From Blattamonas nauphoetae (lineage: Eukaryota > Preaxostyla > Oxymonadida), in assembly GCA_033064195.1 (NCBI GenBank), contig JARBJD010000007.1:699841-763840 (forward strand): a DNA stretch of 64,000 bases. The letters run 5' to 3'. The notes under the pieces were generated by a model. It saw only the letters and a list, made by a program, of their open reading frames with translations, was not told the origin of the DNA and ran no database searches. Within the stretch, counting starts at the first letter, position 1, and each line of letters starts with the position of its first letter. The position numbers and the translations under genes are program-made. Of this stretch, positions 12,751 through 22,300 are shown piece by piece.

Positions 12751-12836
12751 AACCCCCATTTTGTTTGGGGCGTAGGAACATCAGGTCTAGGTGCGGTGTT
12801 TGAAGCTCATGGTAGCCATTTACTCCGGTTAACACT
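12751..12836 (+). pseudogene. Tc1-like transposase, middle fragment (interrupted by palindrome)
   Basis: The plus frame reads SGFNPHFVWGVGTSGLGAVF and EAHGSHLLRLTL. FVWG followed by a short glycine-rich stretch is the layout of the central Tc1 DDE domain. The frame is cut exactly where the left arm of the large palindrome begins (12837). The matching C-terminal part resumes at 16073 on the far side of the palindrome, so the two fragments were probably one gene. Confidence 0.45.
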
Positions 12837-12988
12837 GAGGATGACATCATCTCCGCCATGCCGCCACTCATTTACTGATCGTGACGCTCTGGAGCCTTCT
12901 TTTCTTGCGTTCTTTGTGCGGAAAAATAGGATTTTTCTTCATTTTTGGACATGTCCATGTTTGCTTGTGTTCTCAAATTCTTGTTATA

Positions 12989-13264
12989 TCATTTTTCTTC
13001 TCTATGGTCTTCACTGGTTCTCCATTGCTGAGAATCCCCTTTTTTGGGGTTTGAGGAATTTGAATGGTTACATGCGACGTGATTGAGACAAATGAGATGA
13101 TCGTGATGAGGGAACGAATCGTTGACCGAGGGGACGAGCGCTGAACCTCTATCACTAATGATGACCATCGGTGCAGAGAGAATGGGGATTGTCCTTTTCG
13201 TGGAATTGAAATATGCATTCCAATTCTGTGATGTCTCTCCGTTGGTGATTCCCAGACAAAACAT
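12989..13264 (-). pseudogene. MULE-type transposase fragment (left palindrome copy)
   Basis: Mirror copy of the fragment at 15645-15920, with the same translated sequence; the domain evidence is given there. Confidence 0.6.
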
Positions 13265-13324
13265 GCATTGATATGAAGGATTCTTCTCTCATCAGATTCG
13301 GGGAAAATCTCGATTTCTGGTGGG

Positions 13325-14071
13325 TTAACGAATTTCGGCGCCTTTCCGATAAAGGATTTCGCTAATGAAATGGAATATACGTTTGTCCAGTTGTCCTCTT
13401 TGATCTTTGTAGAACACAACGAAAGCAAGGTCGGTGAGCTGTTGCTTCTCAAAAAAGTCTTTTTGAGATTCCACTCGTGAAATTGGAATCCTCCAATTCT
13501 CCTTAAAATCTGTCACAATCATAAATTGATGAGGACTGAGATTCTGTCTTAATGAGTTAATGCTTCTTCTTTGATACTCAGCTTCAAATCGATGTTCGTC
13601 AAGGGCTTGTATTTCCTTCTCCAATTTCTCAATCTTAACTCGTTCAGAATCTTGTAGAGTCGCAAGCTCAGGAACCGCTTCTTTTCTCCTGATACAATCT
13701 GGACAGACATCCGTCCTCCGTCTGGATTCTCGCAAGTCAGTCGTTAAACTGCAAAATGTACTATATCCCATTTTAATTCCTGTTTCTATTTCCAGTTGTT
13801 GCCAGATTTCCAGTTTAGTTTGACTTATCGACCTCACACGCATCCATCTGGAAGGATCTCCAGAGACAATACGTTGTTCTTTTGAACCCTCTTCAGAGTG
13901 ATTGACTATGAAATCCCGAAAAAGGGCCTGCTGACTATCACTTCGCGACGTTCGTGATGGCGGTGGGTGGGTGAGCTTCTCTCGAACATGTCGTCCTTTT
14001 TTGAAGTGCTTTCTTGCTGAATAAAACCGACTTTTGGAGTTCGTGAACCCACGAGAAACAAGAAAGTCCAA
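13325..14071 (-). pseudogene. Transposon-type protein with Cys motif (left palindrome copy)
   Basis: Mirror copy of the 248-codon frame at 14838-15584, with the same translation; described there. Confidence 0.5.
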
Positions 14072-14837
14072 TGAAAAATGGTGTGCGAGGACTGATCCAA
14101 CATCAAGCGGTACAATTCTGCTCTTTTGACAAATTGACAGTCAGTCTGTCGCAAGATTTTTCATCTTTTCTGAAATTTTTATTGACAAAAACTTTGAAAA
14201 CAAAAAAGAAAGGATACCATCATGCTCCTTCTCAATCGATTGCAACACGGAAGGACACTTCTTAATATTGCACACGAGATGCTTGACGAGATCATCTGGA
14301 TTAGATGGCCAGTGAATGGGGATTGTTTCACCGAGTCCAAAGAAAGACTCCAGCACCGACCAGATCCCACGTTCAAAAAGGCTGGATCTGGAGGCAAGTT
14401 GGTGAGGTGAAGGGATCCCTGTCCCGCAGCGGACATGCTGCACCAAAACTGCTGGGTCGTCGCCACCTTGATTGTTGGTTGAGTCTTTCCATCGCTCCAC
14501 TCCTCACCAACTTGCCTCCAGATCCAGCCTTTTTGAACGTGGGATCTGGTCGGTGCTGGAGTCTTTCTTTGGACTCGGTGAAACAATCCCCATTCACTGG
14601 CCATCTAATCCAGATGATCTCGTCAAGCATCTCGTGTGCAATATTAAGAAGTGTCCTTCCGTGTTGCAATCGATTGAGAAGGAGCATGATGGTATCCTTT
14701 CTTTTTTGTTTTCAAAGTTTTTGTCAATAAAAATTTCAGAAAAGATGAAAAATCTTGCGACAGACTGACTGTCAATTTGTCAAAAGAGCAGAATTGTACC
14801 GCTTGATGTTGGATCAGTCCTCGCACACCATTTTTCA

Positions 14838-15584
14838 TTGGACTTTCTTGTTTCTCGTGGGTTCACGAACTCCAAAAGTCGGTTTTATTCAGCAAGAAAG
14901 CACTTCAAAAAAGGACGACATGTTCGAGAGAAGCTCACCCACCCACCGCCATCACGAACGTCGCGAAGTGATAGTCAGCAGGCCCTTTTTCGGGATTTCA
15001 TAGTCAATCACTCTGAAGAGGGTTCAAAAGAACAACGTATTGTCTCTGGAGATCCTTCCAGATGGATGCGTGTGAGGTCGATAAGTCAAACTAAACTGGA
15101 AATCTGGCAACAACTGGAAATAGAAACAGGAATTAAAATGGGATATAGTACATTTTGCAGTTTAACGACTGACTTGCGAGAATCCAGACGGAGGACGGAT
15201 GTCTGTCCAGATTGTATCAGGAGAAAAGAAGCGGTTCCTGAGCTTGCGACTCTACAAGATTCTGAACGAGTTAAGATTGAGAAATTGGAGAAGGAAATAC
15301 AAGCCCTTGACGAACATCGATTTGAAGCTGAGTATCAAAGAAGAAGCATTAACTCATTAAGACAGAATCTCAGTCCTCATCAATTTATGATTGTGACAGA
15401 TTTTAAGGAGAATTGGAGGATTCCAATTTCACGAGTGGAATCTCAAAAAGACTTTTTTGAGAAGCAACAGCTCACCGACCTTGCTTTCGTTGTGTTCTAC
15501 AAAGATCAAAGAGGACAACTGGACAAACGTATATTCCATTTCATTAGCGAAATCCTTTATCGGAAAGGCGCCGAAATTCGTTAA
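14838..15584 (+). pseudogene. Transposon-type protein with CxxC motif
   Basis: A 248-codon frame with no ATG at its start: the first codon is TTG, and the open frame extends upstream to a TGA at 14767. It contains CPDCIRRK (a CxxC pair), a basic/acidic coiled segment, the segment MIVTDFKENWRIPISRV and TDLAFVVFYKDQRG. An aspartate after two hydrophobic residues followed by FKEN is typical of the first catalytic strand of DDE-type transposases, and I recall similar proteins from protist and fungal elements, but I cannot name the superfamily. The frame ends at the remnant of an inverted-repeat end, so the element was probably hit by another insertion. Confidence 0.5.
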
Positions 15585-15644
15585 CCCACCAGAAATCGAG
15601 ATTTTCCCCGAATCTGATGAGAGAAGAATCCTTCATATCAATGC

Positions 15645-15920
15645 ATGTTTTGTCTGGGAATCACCAACGGAGAGACATCACAGAATTGGAATGCATATTT
15701 CAATTCCACGAAAAGGACAATCCCCATTCTCTCTGCACCGATGGTCATCATTAGTGATAGAGGTTCAGCGCTCGTCCCCTCGGTCAACGATTCGTTCCCT
15801 CATCACGATCATCTCATTTGTCTCAATCACGTCGCATGTAACCATTCAAATTCCTCAAACCCCAAAAAAGGGGATTCTCAGCAATGGAGAACCAGTGAAG
15901 ACCATAGAGAAGAAAAATGA
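15645..15920 (+). pseudogene. MULE-type transposase fragment
   Basis: The frame contains CLGITNGETSQNW, then MVIISDRGSALVPSVNDSFP and HDHLICLNHVACN. ISDR-G-AL...FP...H..C..H...N is the pattern of the MULE (Mutator-like) transposase domain around its second catalytic aspartate and the following Cys/His pair. The part with the first catalytic acid is missing or frameshifted upstream, so this is a broken copy. Confidence 0.65.
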
Positions 15921-16072
15921 TATAACAAGAATTTGAGAACACAAGCAAACATGGACATGTCCAAAAATGAAGAAAAATCCTATTTTTCCGCACAAAGAAC
16001 GCAAGAAAAGAAGGCTCCAGAGCGTCACGATCAGTAAATGAGTGGCGGCATGGCGGAGATGATGTCATCCTC

Positions 16073-16404
16073 GATTGTGTGGAAGCGATTTTCAGTTCCA
16101 GCAAGACAATCACCCAAACTCTCCCGATTTCTCCCCAATCGAGAATCTGTTCTCAGGGCTGGAGAGGAACGTGGCGGAACGGTGCCCTCCCCCAAAAGAT
16201 GATCTGATCAGAATCACGATCGAGGAATGGGAGAATCTCAGATCCGACTCTACTCACGCTCTGGTGTCATCATTACCTTATCCCTGTGTGGCCTGGCCTG
16301 ACCAAGAGGAAATCACTGAATATCCTGGCCACCCATATGCCACAAGATGCGTCAGAATTTTTGAAAGTAGTGGTTTTAATCCGTACATTTTCAAAAATCC
16401 GTAA
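16073..16404 (+). pseudogene. Tc1-like transposase, C-terminal fragment with internal deletion
   Basis: The frame reads FQFQQDNHPNSPDFSPIENL, then SGLERNVAERCPPPKDDLIR and EEWENL. QQDN carries the second catalytic aspartate and SPD-PIEN the third acidic residue of Tc1/mariner transposases. The usual spacing of about 35 residues between them is reduced to almost nothing, so the gene is internally deleted and dead. Its stop codon (TAA, 16402-16404) lies inside the inverted repeat of the next element. Confidence 0.7.
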
Positions 16405-16928
16405 CATGGGGATTGAACAATATAGATTGGTCAAACTAAGAAAAATCAAATTTGGTTCCGCGCCGAAACGCCTATGTCGGGAAAAAACCTCAAAATACTC
16501 TGAAAGCCAGAATGGCACACATTTTTCTAACCTTATTTCCCTGTTTTCTCCACAACCAGCCATCCGTTTTGAATCAAATAAAATGCATTGTGATCGTAAA
16601 CATCTCGACAAAAGCTGCTCAAAAAATTAACCGATTTTTTTCCTAAGAATTTTTTGTTGAGAAAAATATGGGTTTTTTTCCATTTGTCCAAATATCCAGA
16701 ATTTTTTCTCCAAGTCTTTTTCAAACTGTTCATTTCATCAAAAAAACGTTTTTATGAAAATTTTCATCGAAATCGATTCACTGGTTGTTGAGATATTGCC
16801 GAAACGTTTTTATATCGTGCAAAAGGGGGTATTTTGAGGTTTTCTCCCGACACAGGCACTTCGGCGCGGAACCAAGTTTTATTTTTCTTAGTTTGACCAA
16901 TAGATATTTTTCAAGCCCCATGTTACGG
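16399..16928. mobile_element. ~530-bp inverted-repeat element, Tc1/mariner-like ends
   Basis: Ends are CCGTAACATGGGG (16399) and its reverse complement CCCCATGTTACGG (to 16928), extended by imperfect inverted repeats of about 100 bp. The arms share GGTCAAACTAAGAAAAAT, GGTTCCGCGCCGAA and AACCTCAAAATAC. Taking TA as the target duplication gives ACATGGGG...CCCCATGT flanked by TA on both sides, which fits Tc1/mariner. No coding capacity. The left repeat overlaps the end of a Tc1-like gene fragment, so it may be the tail of the same family. Confidence 0.7.
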
Positions 16929-17048
16929 ATTAATAAAAAGTTCGGTTTCATGAAAGGACGATGACATCATTCATACGTTCGACGGTCACAAACAAAAAAT
17001 GATTTTGACCACTCATACCACGGCTCGATCAATGATCTCGAAAAAATG

Positions 17049-17574
17049 TAATGCGAAAGAGAAAAAGGCGAAGGACAGTGAAAAATCTGATGAAAATCGA
17101 GTGCCGATCATCCTACATATATCAGTGTCCGAGCGAGTGAACTCTAATTTGTTGAAAATTGACCGTAAAAACGTGAATAATGTTTGAAGAGATGATTCTG
17201 AGACGATACTTCTCGAAAATCGCTTTTGTGAGAGAATCAAAAAAGCCGGTTCATTTCTCATCCAGAAGAGGAGATTGAGTTTTAATGTTGATCTTCGTAC
17301 TTTTGAATGATGTCAATAATGCTGACCCAGATTTTCAAGAATGGATGAGGGTTTCTAGTTGATCCAGCAATTGTCGACTATTTTGATTCTCTCACAAAAG
17401 CGATTTTCGAGAAGTATCGTCTCAGAATCATCTCTTCAAACATTATTCACGTTTTTACGGTCAATTTTCAACAAATTAGAGTTCACTCGCTCGGACACTG
17501 ATATATGTAGGATGATCGGCACTCGATTTTCATCAGATTTTTCACTGTCCTTCGCCTTTTTCTCTTTCGCATTA
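17049..17574. repeat. Second palindrome: 192-bp arms, 142-bp spacer
   Basis: 17049-17240 is the reverse complement of 17383-17574. Both arms translate to the same 64-residue string (starting LILSQKRFSR), with mismatches only beyond the borders. The spacer 17241-17382 is unique and contains a block (near 17282) related to the inverted repeat at 11.0-11.2 kb. Confidence 0.9.
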
Positions 17575-17671
17575 CAGTTTTTCATCTCGATTTTCATATT
17601 CGTGATTGGGTGGCATTCTGATTTGGATCCACCTCATTCCCACAGCATTTTTACCTTATCTCATGTTCATT

Positions 17672-17896
17672 AATTTGTGAAAGATATTTAGAACAGATAG
17701 TCGCAAGTTTCAGGGAGGCGGGGATTTATCCTTTCAACCCTGAAACTGTCCTTGGGAGATTAAGAGATGGGTCTCTCGCAGAGGAAGCTCGTCGAGGATT
17801 TCCTCTTGGATCGAAGGTGCTCTCCGATCCTTTGGTGCAAAATGCGTGGAGATTTCATCTCAGATTTCCAGCTGTTGAAGATGATCAATACCCTGA
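17672..17896 (+). pseudogene. Pogo/jerky-like DDE transposase, C-terminal part (first piece)
   Basis: The plus frame reads ERYLEQIVASFREAGIYPFN, then PETVLGRLRDGSLAEEARRG. An AGI-PFNP-VL motif is typical of the C-terminal end of pogo/jerky-type DDE proteins. The frame is interrupted at 17896 by a 603-bp element. Removing that element with one copy of its 3-bp duplication restores the frame (…DDQYP-ETVSPIAIMAEID), ending at a TAA shortly after. Confidence 0.55.
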
Positions 17897-18499
17897 TAGT
17901 GCCGTCAGAAAGGCGCCAAAATTCATTAACCCGCCATAAATCGCGATTTTCACAAAAACTTTGAGATATGGTCCAACTAAGAAAAAAATCAAATTTCGAA
18001 AAAAATGGCCAAGAACTCGCTGAGAAAACAGCCTTGTACTTGAAAAGCCCCACTTTTCACAATTCATTTTGGCAATATCTCAACAACCCGTGAACCAATT
18101 TTGATGAAATTTTTACCAAATCCTTTTTTTGATGATTCGAACATTTTGGAAAAATTTCGAAAAAAAATTATGGGTTTCTGGACAAATTCCAAAAAAACCC
18201 ATATTTTCTCGACAAAATTTTCTTCGAAAAAAAAATTTCTTTTTTGAGGACATTTTGTCGAGATCTTTACGAATATAATGCACTTTGTTTGGTTCAAAAC
18301 GGATGGCTGGTTATGGAGATATGACGTCGAAAAGTTGAAATAAATGGGTGTATTTTACTGTATGAAGCTACAGACCCCAATAATGGGTCTTTAGCTCCCA
18401 ATTTTTGTCAGGATTATTTTCTCACCAAAACAACATTTCCTAGAAAAAATCTCGATTTATGGCGGGGTAAATAATTTAGGCGCCTTTCTGACAGCACTA
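17897..18499. mobile_element. Copy B of TAGTG...CACTA element (603 bp), TGA duplication
   Basis: Starts TAGTGCCGTCAGAAAGGCGC and ends with the inverse (GGCGCCTTTCTGACAGCACTA). The inverted repeats extend inward through TTAACCCGCCATAAATCG (left) and CGATTTATGGCGGGGTAAA (right). It is flanked on both sides by TGA in the same orientation (17894-17896 and 18500-18502), a 3-bp target-site duplication. No coding capacity. Copy A at 7.9 kb is an older relative, and 56567-62289 and 57667-58449 share the tips. Confidence 0.85.
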
Positions 18500-18502
18500 T
18501 GA

Positions 18503-18719
18503 GACGGTGAGTCCAATTGCGATCATGGCAGAAATCGATTAAACTGACACTTTCATCGAAGCACATCAGCTGGCGCTTAGGAAACGCCTCATGTCTCCAT
18601 CTGAAAATGTCATATTCTGCCAGAAATTTATCGAGCTCCTCACCAGTATGTGGGAGATTGTCGTTGGTGATGTCCACTCGCAGGAAAAATGGGTCTTGAT
18701 CAAGAACCTCCAAGAATGA
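18503..18719 (+). pseudogene. Pogo-like frame, continuation after element
   Basis: Continuing in the frame of the 17672-17896 piece, the sequence reads ETVSPIAIMAEID then TAA. After the stop the same frame goes on open with TDTFIEAHQLALRKRLMSPS and ends with KNLQE at a TGA. It could be the true C-terminus plus a neighbouring remnant, or a frame with one degenerate stop. I cannot assign a domain to this part. Confidence 0.35.
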
Positions 18720-19348
18720 TGCCAAGCCTATATCGCATTGTCTTCATCACAATAATACTGATTTCCTCTTCCTATCATCTCACATTCGGTTCAGATGTTC
18801 TCATTCCCTCCTAACGATGAAAACCTGGTTTTAGATTCGTCGTCGTCAGGAAAACAGTGAATTTTTATGTTCCTACTTTATTCTTCAAACCACTTCACGA
18901 CAAGTTTTACTTGACATTTTTTAGAAAAAAACGCGAGAAATTCATCCTATGCTGGGAGGGGATGGATGTGACATTACCAAGGACAAACTCCCAGATTACA
19001 TTAATCAATCCTGATATTTTGGTCTCCACGCTGAACAAAGTGAAAGAAGATTGCCAAACACTTTCAGGCAGCTAATGGTGACAGATATGTCTGTTGACTT
19101 GCCGTTTTATCGTTCTTAGCATGTGATTGAAGGAGTCTCTGAGATCTGACCCTTTGAAAAATAAAGGAGTGACAATGACCAGGACTTTTGGACGGTCAGC
19201 CATGCCTACTGTCATTGCGGAAAAATATTGAGATTGAAAGACATTATTTGTAAGACCATTGATAATTTAGGATTTTCCATCAATGTGATCGACCCACAGT
19301 GGTCTGTCTCTCGATTCGTGACCCTCCCCAATCAATTTCAGTCCGATC
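18720..19348. other. Spacer before the nucleotidyltransferase gene
   Basis: A 72-codon plus frame (18857-19075) and scattered fragments such as FSINVIDPQWSVSRF (about 19275) suggest further transposon debris. TTTTCAG at 19335-19341 shortly before the next ATG could be a splice acceptor of an untranslated first exon. No recognisable gene. Confidence 0.4.
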
Positions 19349-22300
19349 ATGACTGACCCCAATCAAACATCCCCTCCCCATGTCACACTCCGCATTGAGA
19401 AAAAGGTGGGATCACTCAAAGTCGCGTACGATGAAGAATCACAGTGCTTATCATCACCAGGAAGATCACCAACCAATTCACCAACAGCTGATCATCAAAA
19501 AGACTACGATCCATTCGGTACACCGAGTCTTCCTCTCGATAGATCGGAACAGACCACTGTTCTGAACCCATTTGATGATGTTGAAGCAGTTTCTTTAAAA
19601 AGCCTCACCCCAGATCATATGGCATCAAGTCTTCCGGTCAGTTCCTATGAAAATGAAAAAAAGGGGAAAGAGTCCGAGCAAGGCTCTATACAATCACTGA
19701 ATACAAACGAAGATAAAGAACGAAAAAGAAGGGAAAAGAAGGAGAGGCAGCGACTGAAAAGACAAATTGAAAGCAAAGAAGGAAAAGAAAAAGCAGAAAA
19801 ACTCATTGAAAAGGAGGAAAATGCCAGTCGAAGAAGTCGAGAGGACAAGCGAGACAAGAAAGGCAAGAAAAAGAAAGATAAGAAAAGAAAAAAGAAAGAT
19901 TCAGTTGAATACGTGAACAACTCAGACGATTCCAAAGACTCAGATGCAAGAGAAGTAACTACTGCAGATTTCCTTATCCAATCGGAGAAGAATTCAATCT
20001 CTGCCTATACGGACCAACAACCCTCCACCTTTTCCTTATCGGGCAAATCACTTGTAGGAGGTGTTGATGAAAGGGATGGTGATGACGAGGAGGATGATGG
20101 TACTGAAAAGAAGCGAAGGAAAAAACGAAACAAGAATGCAGAGCTTGATTGGATGCTGCAAGCCGAAAAAGAGAAACAACATGCAAAGGAACGGTCTCAG
20201 CGTATTGATGCACAAAAGAAAAAAGATTCTGAACTCCTACGACAGAAATTAGAAGACCTCACAAAACTATCAAAAGAATCAGCACAATCTGAACTTGCTG
20301 CTGCAAAAGAAGCAGAAAAGTTAAACATAAATCCATTTCAGGAGCAGAAACTTGGAGAAAAACACCATTCTACGCACTCAAATGATGCTCTCACATCAAT
20401 TTCCTCACCACATCAAGACCATCATGCACTTCGTTCCCAATCTCCTCCTATCCATTCACATTTGATTGTTCCTACTTTGGAAGACAGTCCACCAGCTGTA
20501 CGTCTTCTAAAAGACAATAAACAAGATTCTCAACAGATCTCAAATATTCCTCTTTCATCGAGTTCATCACCTTCTCTACCGAACCTCCCTCCATATTCTG
20601 CGCAATATGGAGTTTCTCACCCAAAAATGAATTCAGTATCCGAACAACGAGCACTTGACAATCAATCATTGCTCTCTTCCACTCCAGTCCCAGCTTCGCA
20701 ACTCTTCCTTCTCACACATTTTTTCTTGGACCACTTTATTGCTCAGAAAGAAAACGTTTCAAAGATTCCATATTCTTTTGAACGAAATCAGACTCTCCCT
20801 TTCATTTCTTCTTTATCGACTTACCAAGCACTTCTGAAGGTTGGACAAGGATACAGCCCTGTTAAATCGTCTGATGTTCCAAACTTAGATCAGAACGATC
20901 TCTTTTTGTCCTTTCCACTCCCGAAAACTTCACATCCCAACGATTTATTCTTTTCTCAGCTCACTGCAGAAATTCAGACCTTTGAATCAATAAACACTCT
21001 CACCCAATCTGAAATCCTTCATCGTCTTTGGCTCATTGAACAGATTTGGCAACAAGTCCGCCTTATCAGTCCACACTACTTATTGTGCGTCACTGGCTCA
21101 TTCACCTCATATACATCACTACCAACATCAGATGTGGATATCGTGATCGTGTATCCACAACAGTGGATGTATGTTCAAAGAGTTCAAAGAATGATGCGGT
21201 CCTTGTTGGAGCTCTGGTATGGAGACCAAATTCTGTCTGAACCAATCCGTCAAAGATCTCAAGACATCTGGGATGTCCGAAAGAAGGCCATTGCTGCTCT
21301 GGGGAATAACACCATTAAATTATGCGAGACATGTGGGACGGTTCTCTGTGGATGTTTATGTGACTGTGATATTCAGATTGCACAAACTCTTCATACTAAC
21401 TCCATCTACCCCACAAATGGAAAGGATGATGATGAACGGAAACACATTAAAGAATTACTTGGAATGGAGTTAACTCGAGCCACACAAATGTCTCTCGATT
21501 TTTCCTCTGCAATGATTGTCTCGAGTGTTTATATTGCCAACGAACTTCGAATTCGAAAACCAGATCTTCGTTCAATTCAACGCATTATTGTTGATGCTGA
21601 TAAGGTCGAATCAAATGAATCTAAACAGGTTGCAAATCAAACAACAATCAAAACAGAGATTCATCAACATGAAAAAGAACACACAAACTCTGAGACACAA
21701 AACTCATCAAAAGATGATCTTCCTTTGAAAGCTGATGTTCGAACCCGTCTCAATCATTGGTTTGTTGATACACCATTCACTCCATCCACCCTTCCTCCTA
21801 CACCCGTCCACTACACCCATACACTCCTTGAACAGTTGCACAATCAACTTAGTTCCCTTCAAACATCACTAACCACATCGCAACGTATGTTTCACTCATC
21901 AGATGCGACTGATCAAGGATATCCAAAGACTGGTGGATATGACCGTCAATCACCAAGTCCCTCATTGGGAGAGCATCTTCTTCAATCAGACTCTGAAGCC
22001 GCATCGCAATTTTCTGCGATGACGACATATCCACTCGATCTTTTCGATCCTCCATTCGAGTCCAACTTTATCAAGTCTAAAATCCCGCTAGTGAAATTAA
22101 CCCATTCCAAATCCAAATTACACGCGGATATCTCTGCTTTCGTTGTATCTGGAATTGTGAATTCCGACTTCCTTCGAAATCTCCTTCTGTTTTTCCCCGC
22201 TGCTCAAGGGATCATTCTCGTTCTCAAGTCATTTCTTCTCCTCCACAACCTCAACGAACCATTTCGTGGCGGGTTGGGAGGATACCCGTTGTGTCTGATT

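Larger units (their letters stand above)
12837..14407 (-). repeat. Large palindrome, left arm (1,571 bp)
   Basis: This arm is the reverse complement of 14502-16072 about a centre at 14454.5. All translated frames checked are identical between the arms (248-, 159-, 91-, 82- and 64-residue pairs), so the arms are virtually identical in sequence. The outer border is at 12837/16072, where GAGGATGACATCATC diverges on both sides; the inner border is at 14407/14502, where GGCAAGTTGGTGAGG diverges. A 94-bp unique spacer (14408-14501) separates them. Confidence 0.95.
14502..16072 (+). repeat. Large palindrome, right arm (1,571 bp)
   Basis: Partner of 12837-14407. From the centre outwards it holds a frame with GLGETIPIHWPSNPDDL (about 14570-14620), the 248-codon transposon-type frame, a remnant of an inverted-repeat element end (about 15565-15613: AAAGGCGCCGAAATTCGTTA..., like the end at 17897), and a MULE-type fragment. 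It ends at 16072, against a Tc1-like C-terminal fragment. Confidence 0.95.

Noticed and set aside
17897-18499. Assignment to the CACTA (En/Spm) superfamily because of the CACTA string and 3-bp duplication
   Set aside because: CACTA elements begin with CACTA and end with TAGTG; here the order is reversed.
18414-18725. 103-codon minus frame crossing the element border
   Set aside because: It spans the element/target junction, and the plus frame there continues the pogo-like fragment once the element is removed.
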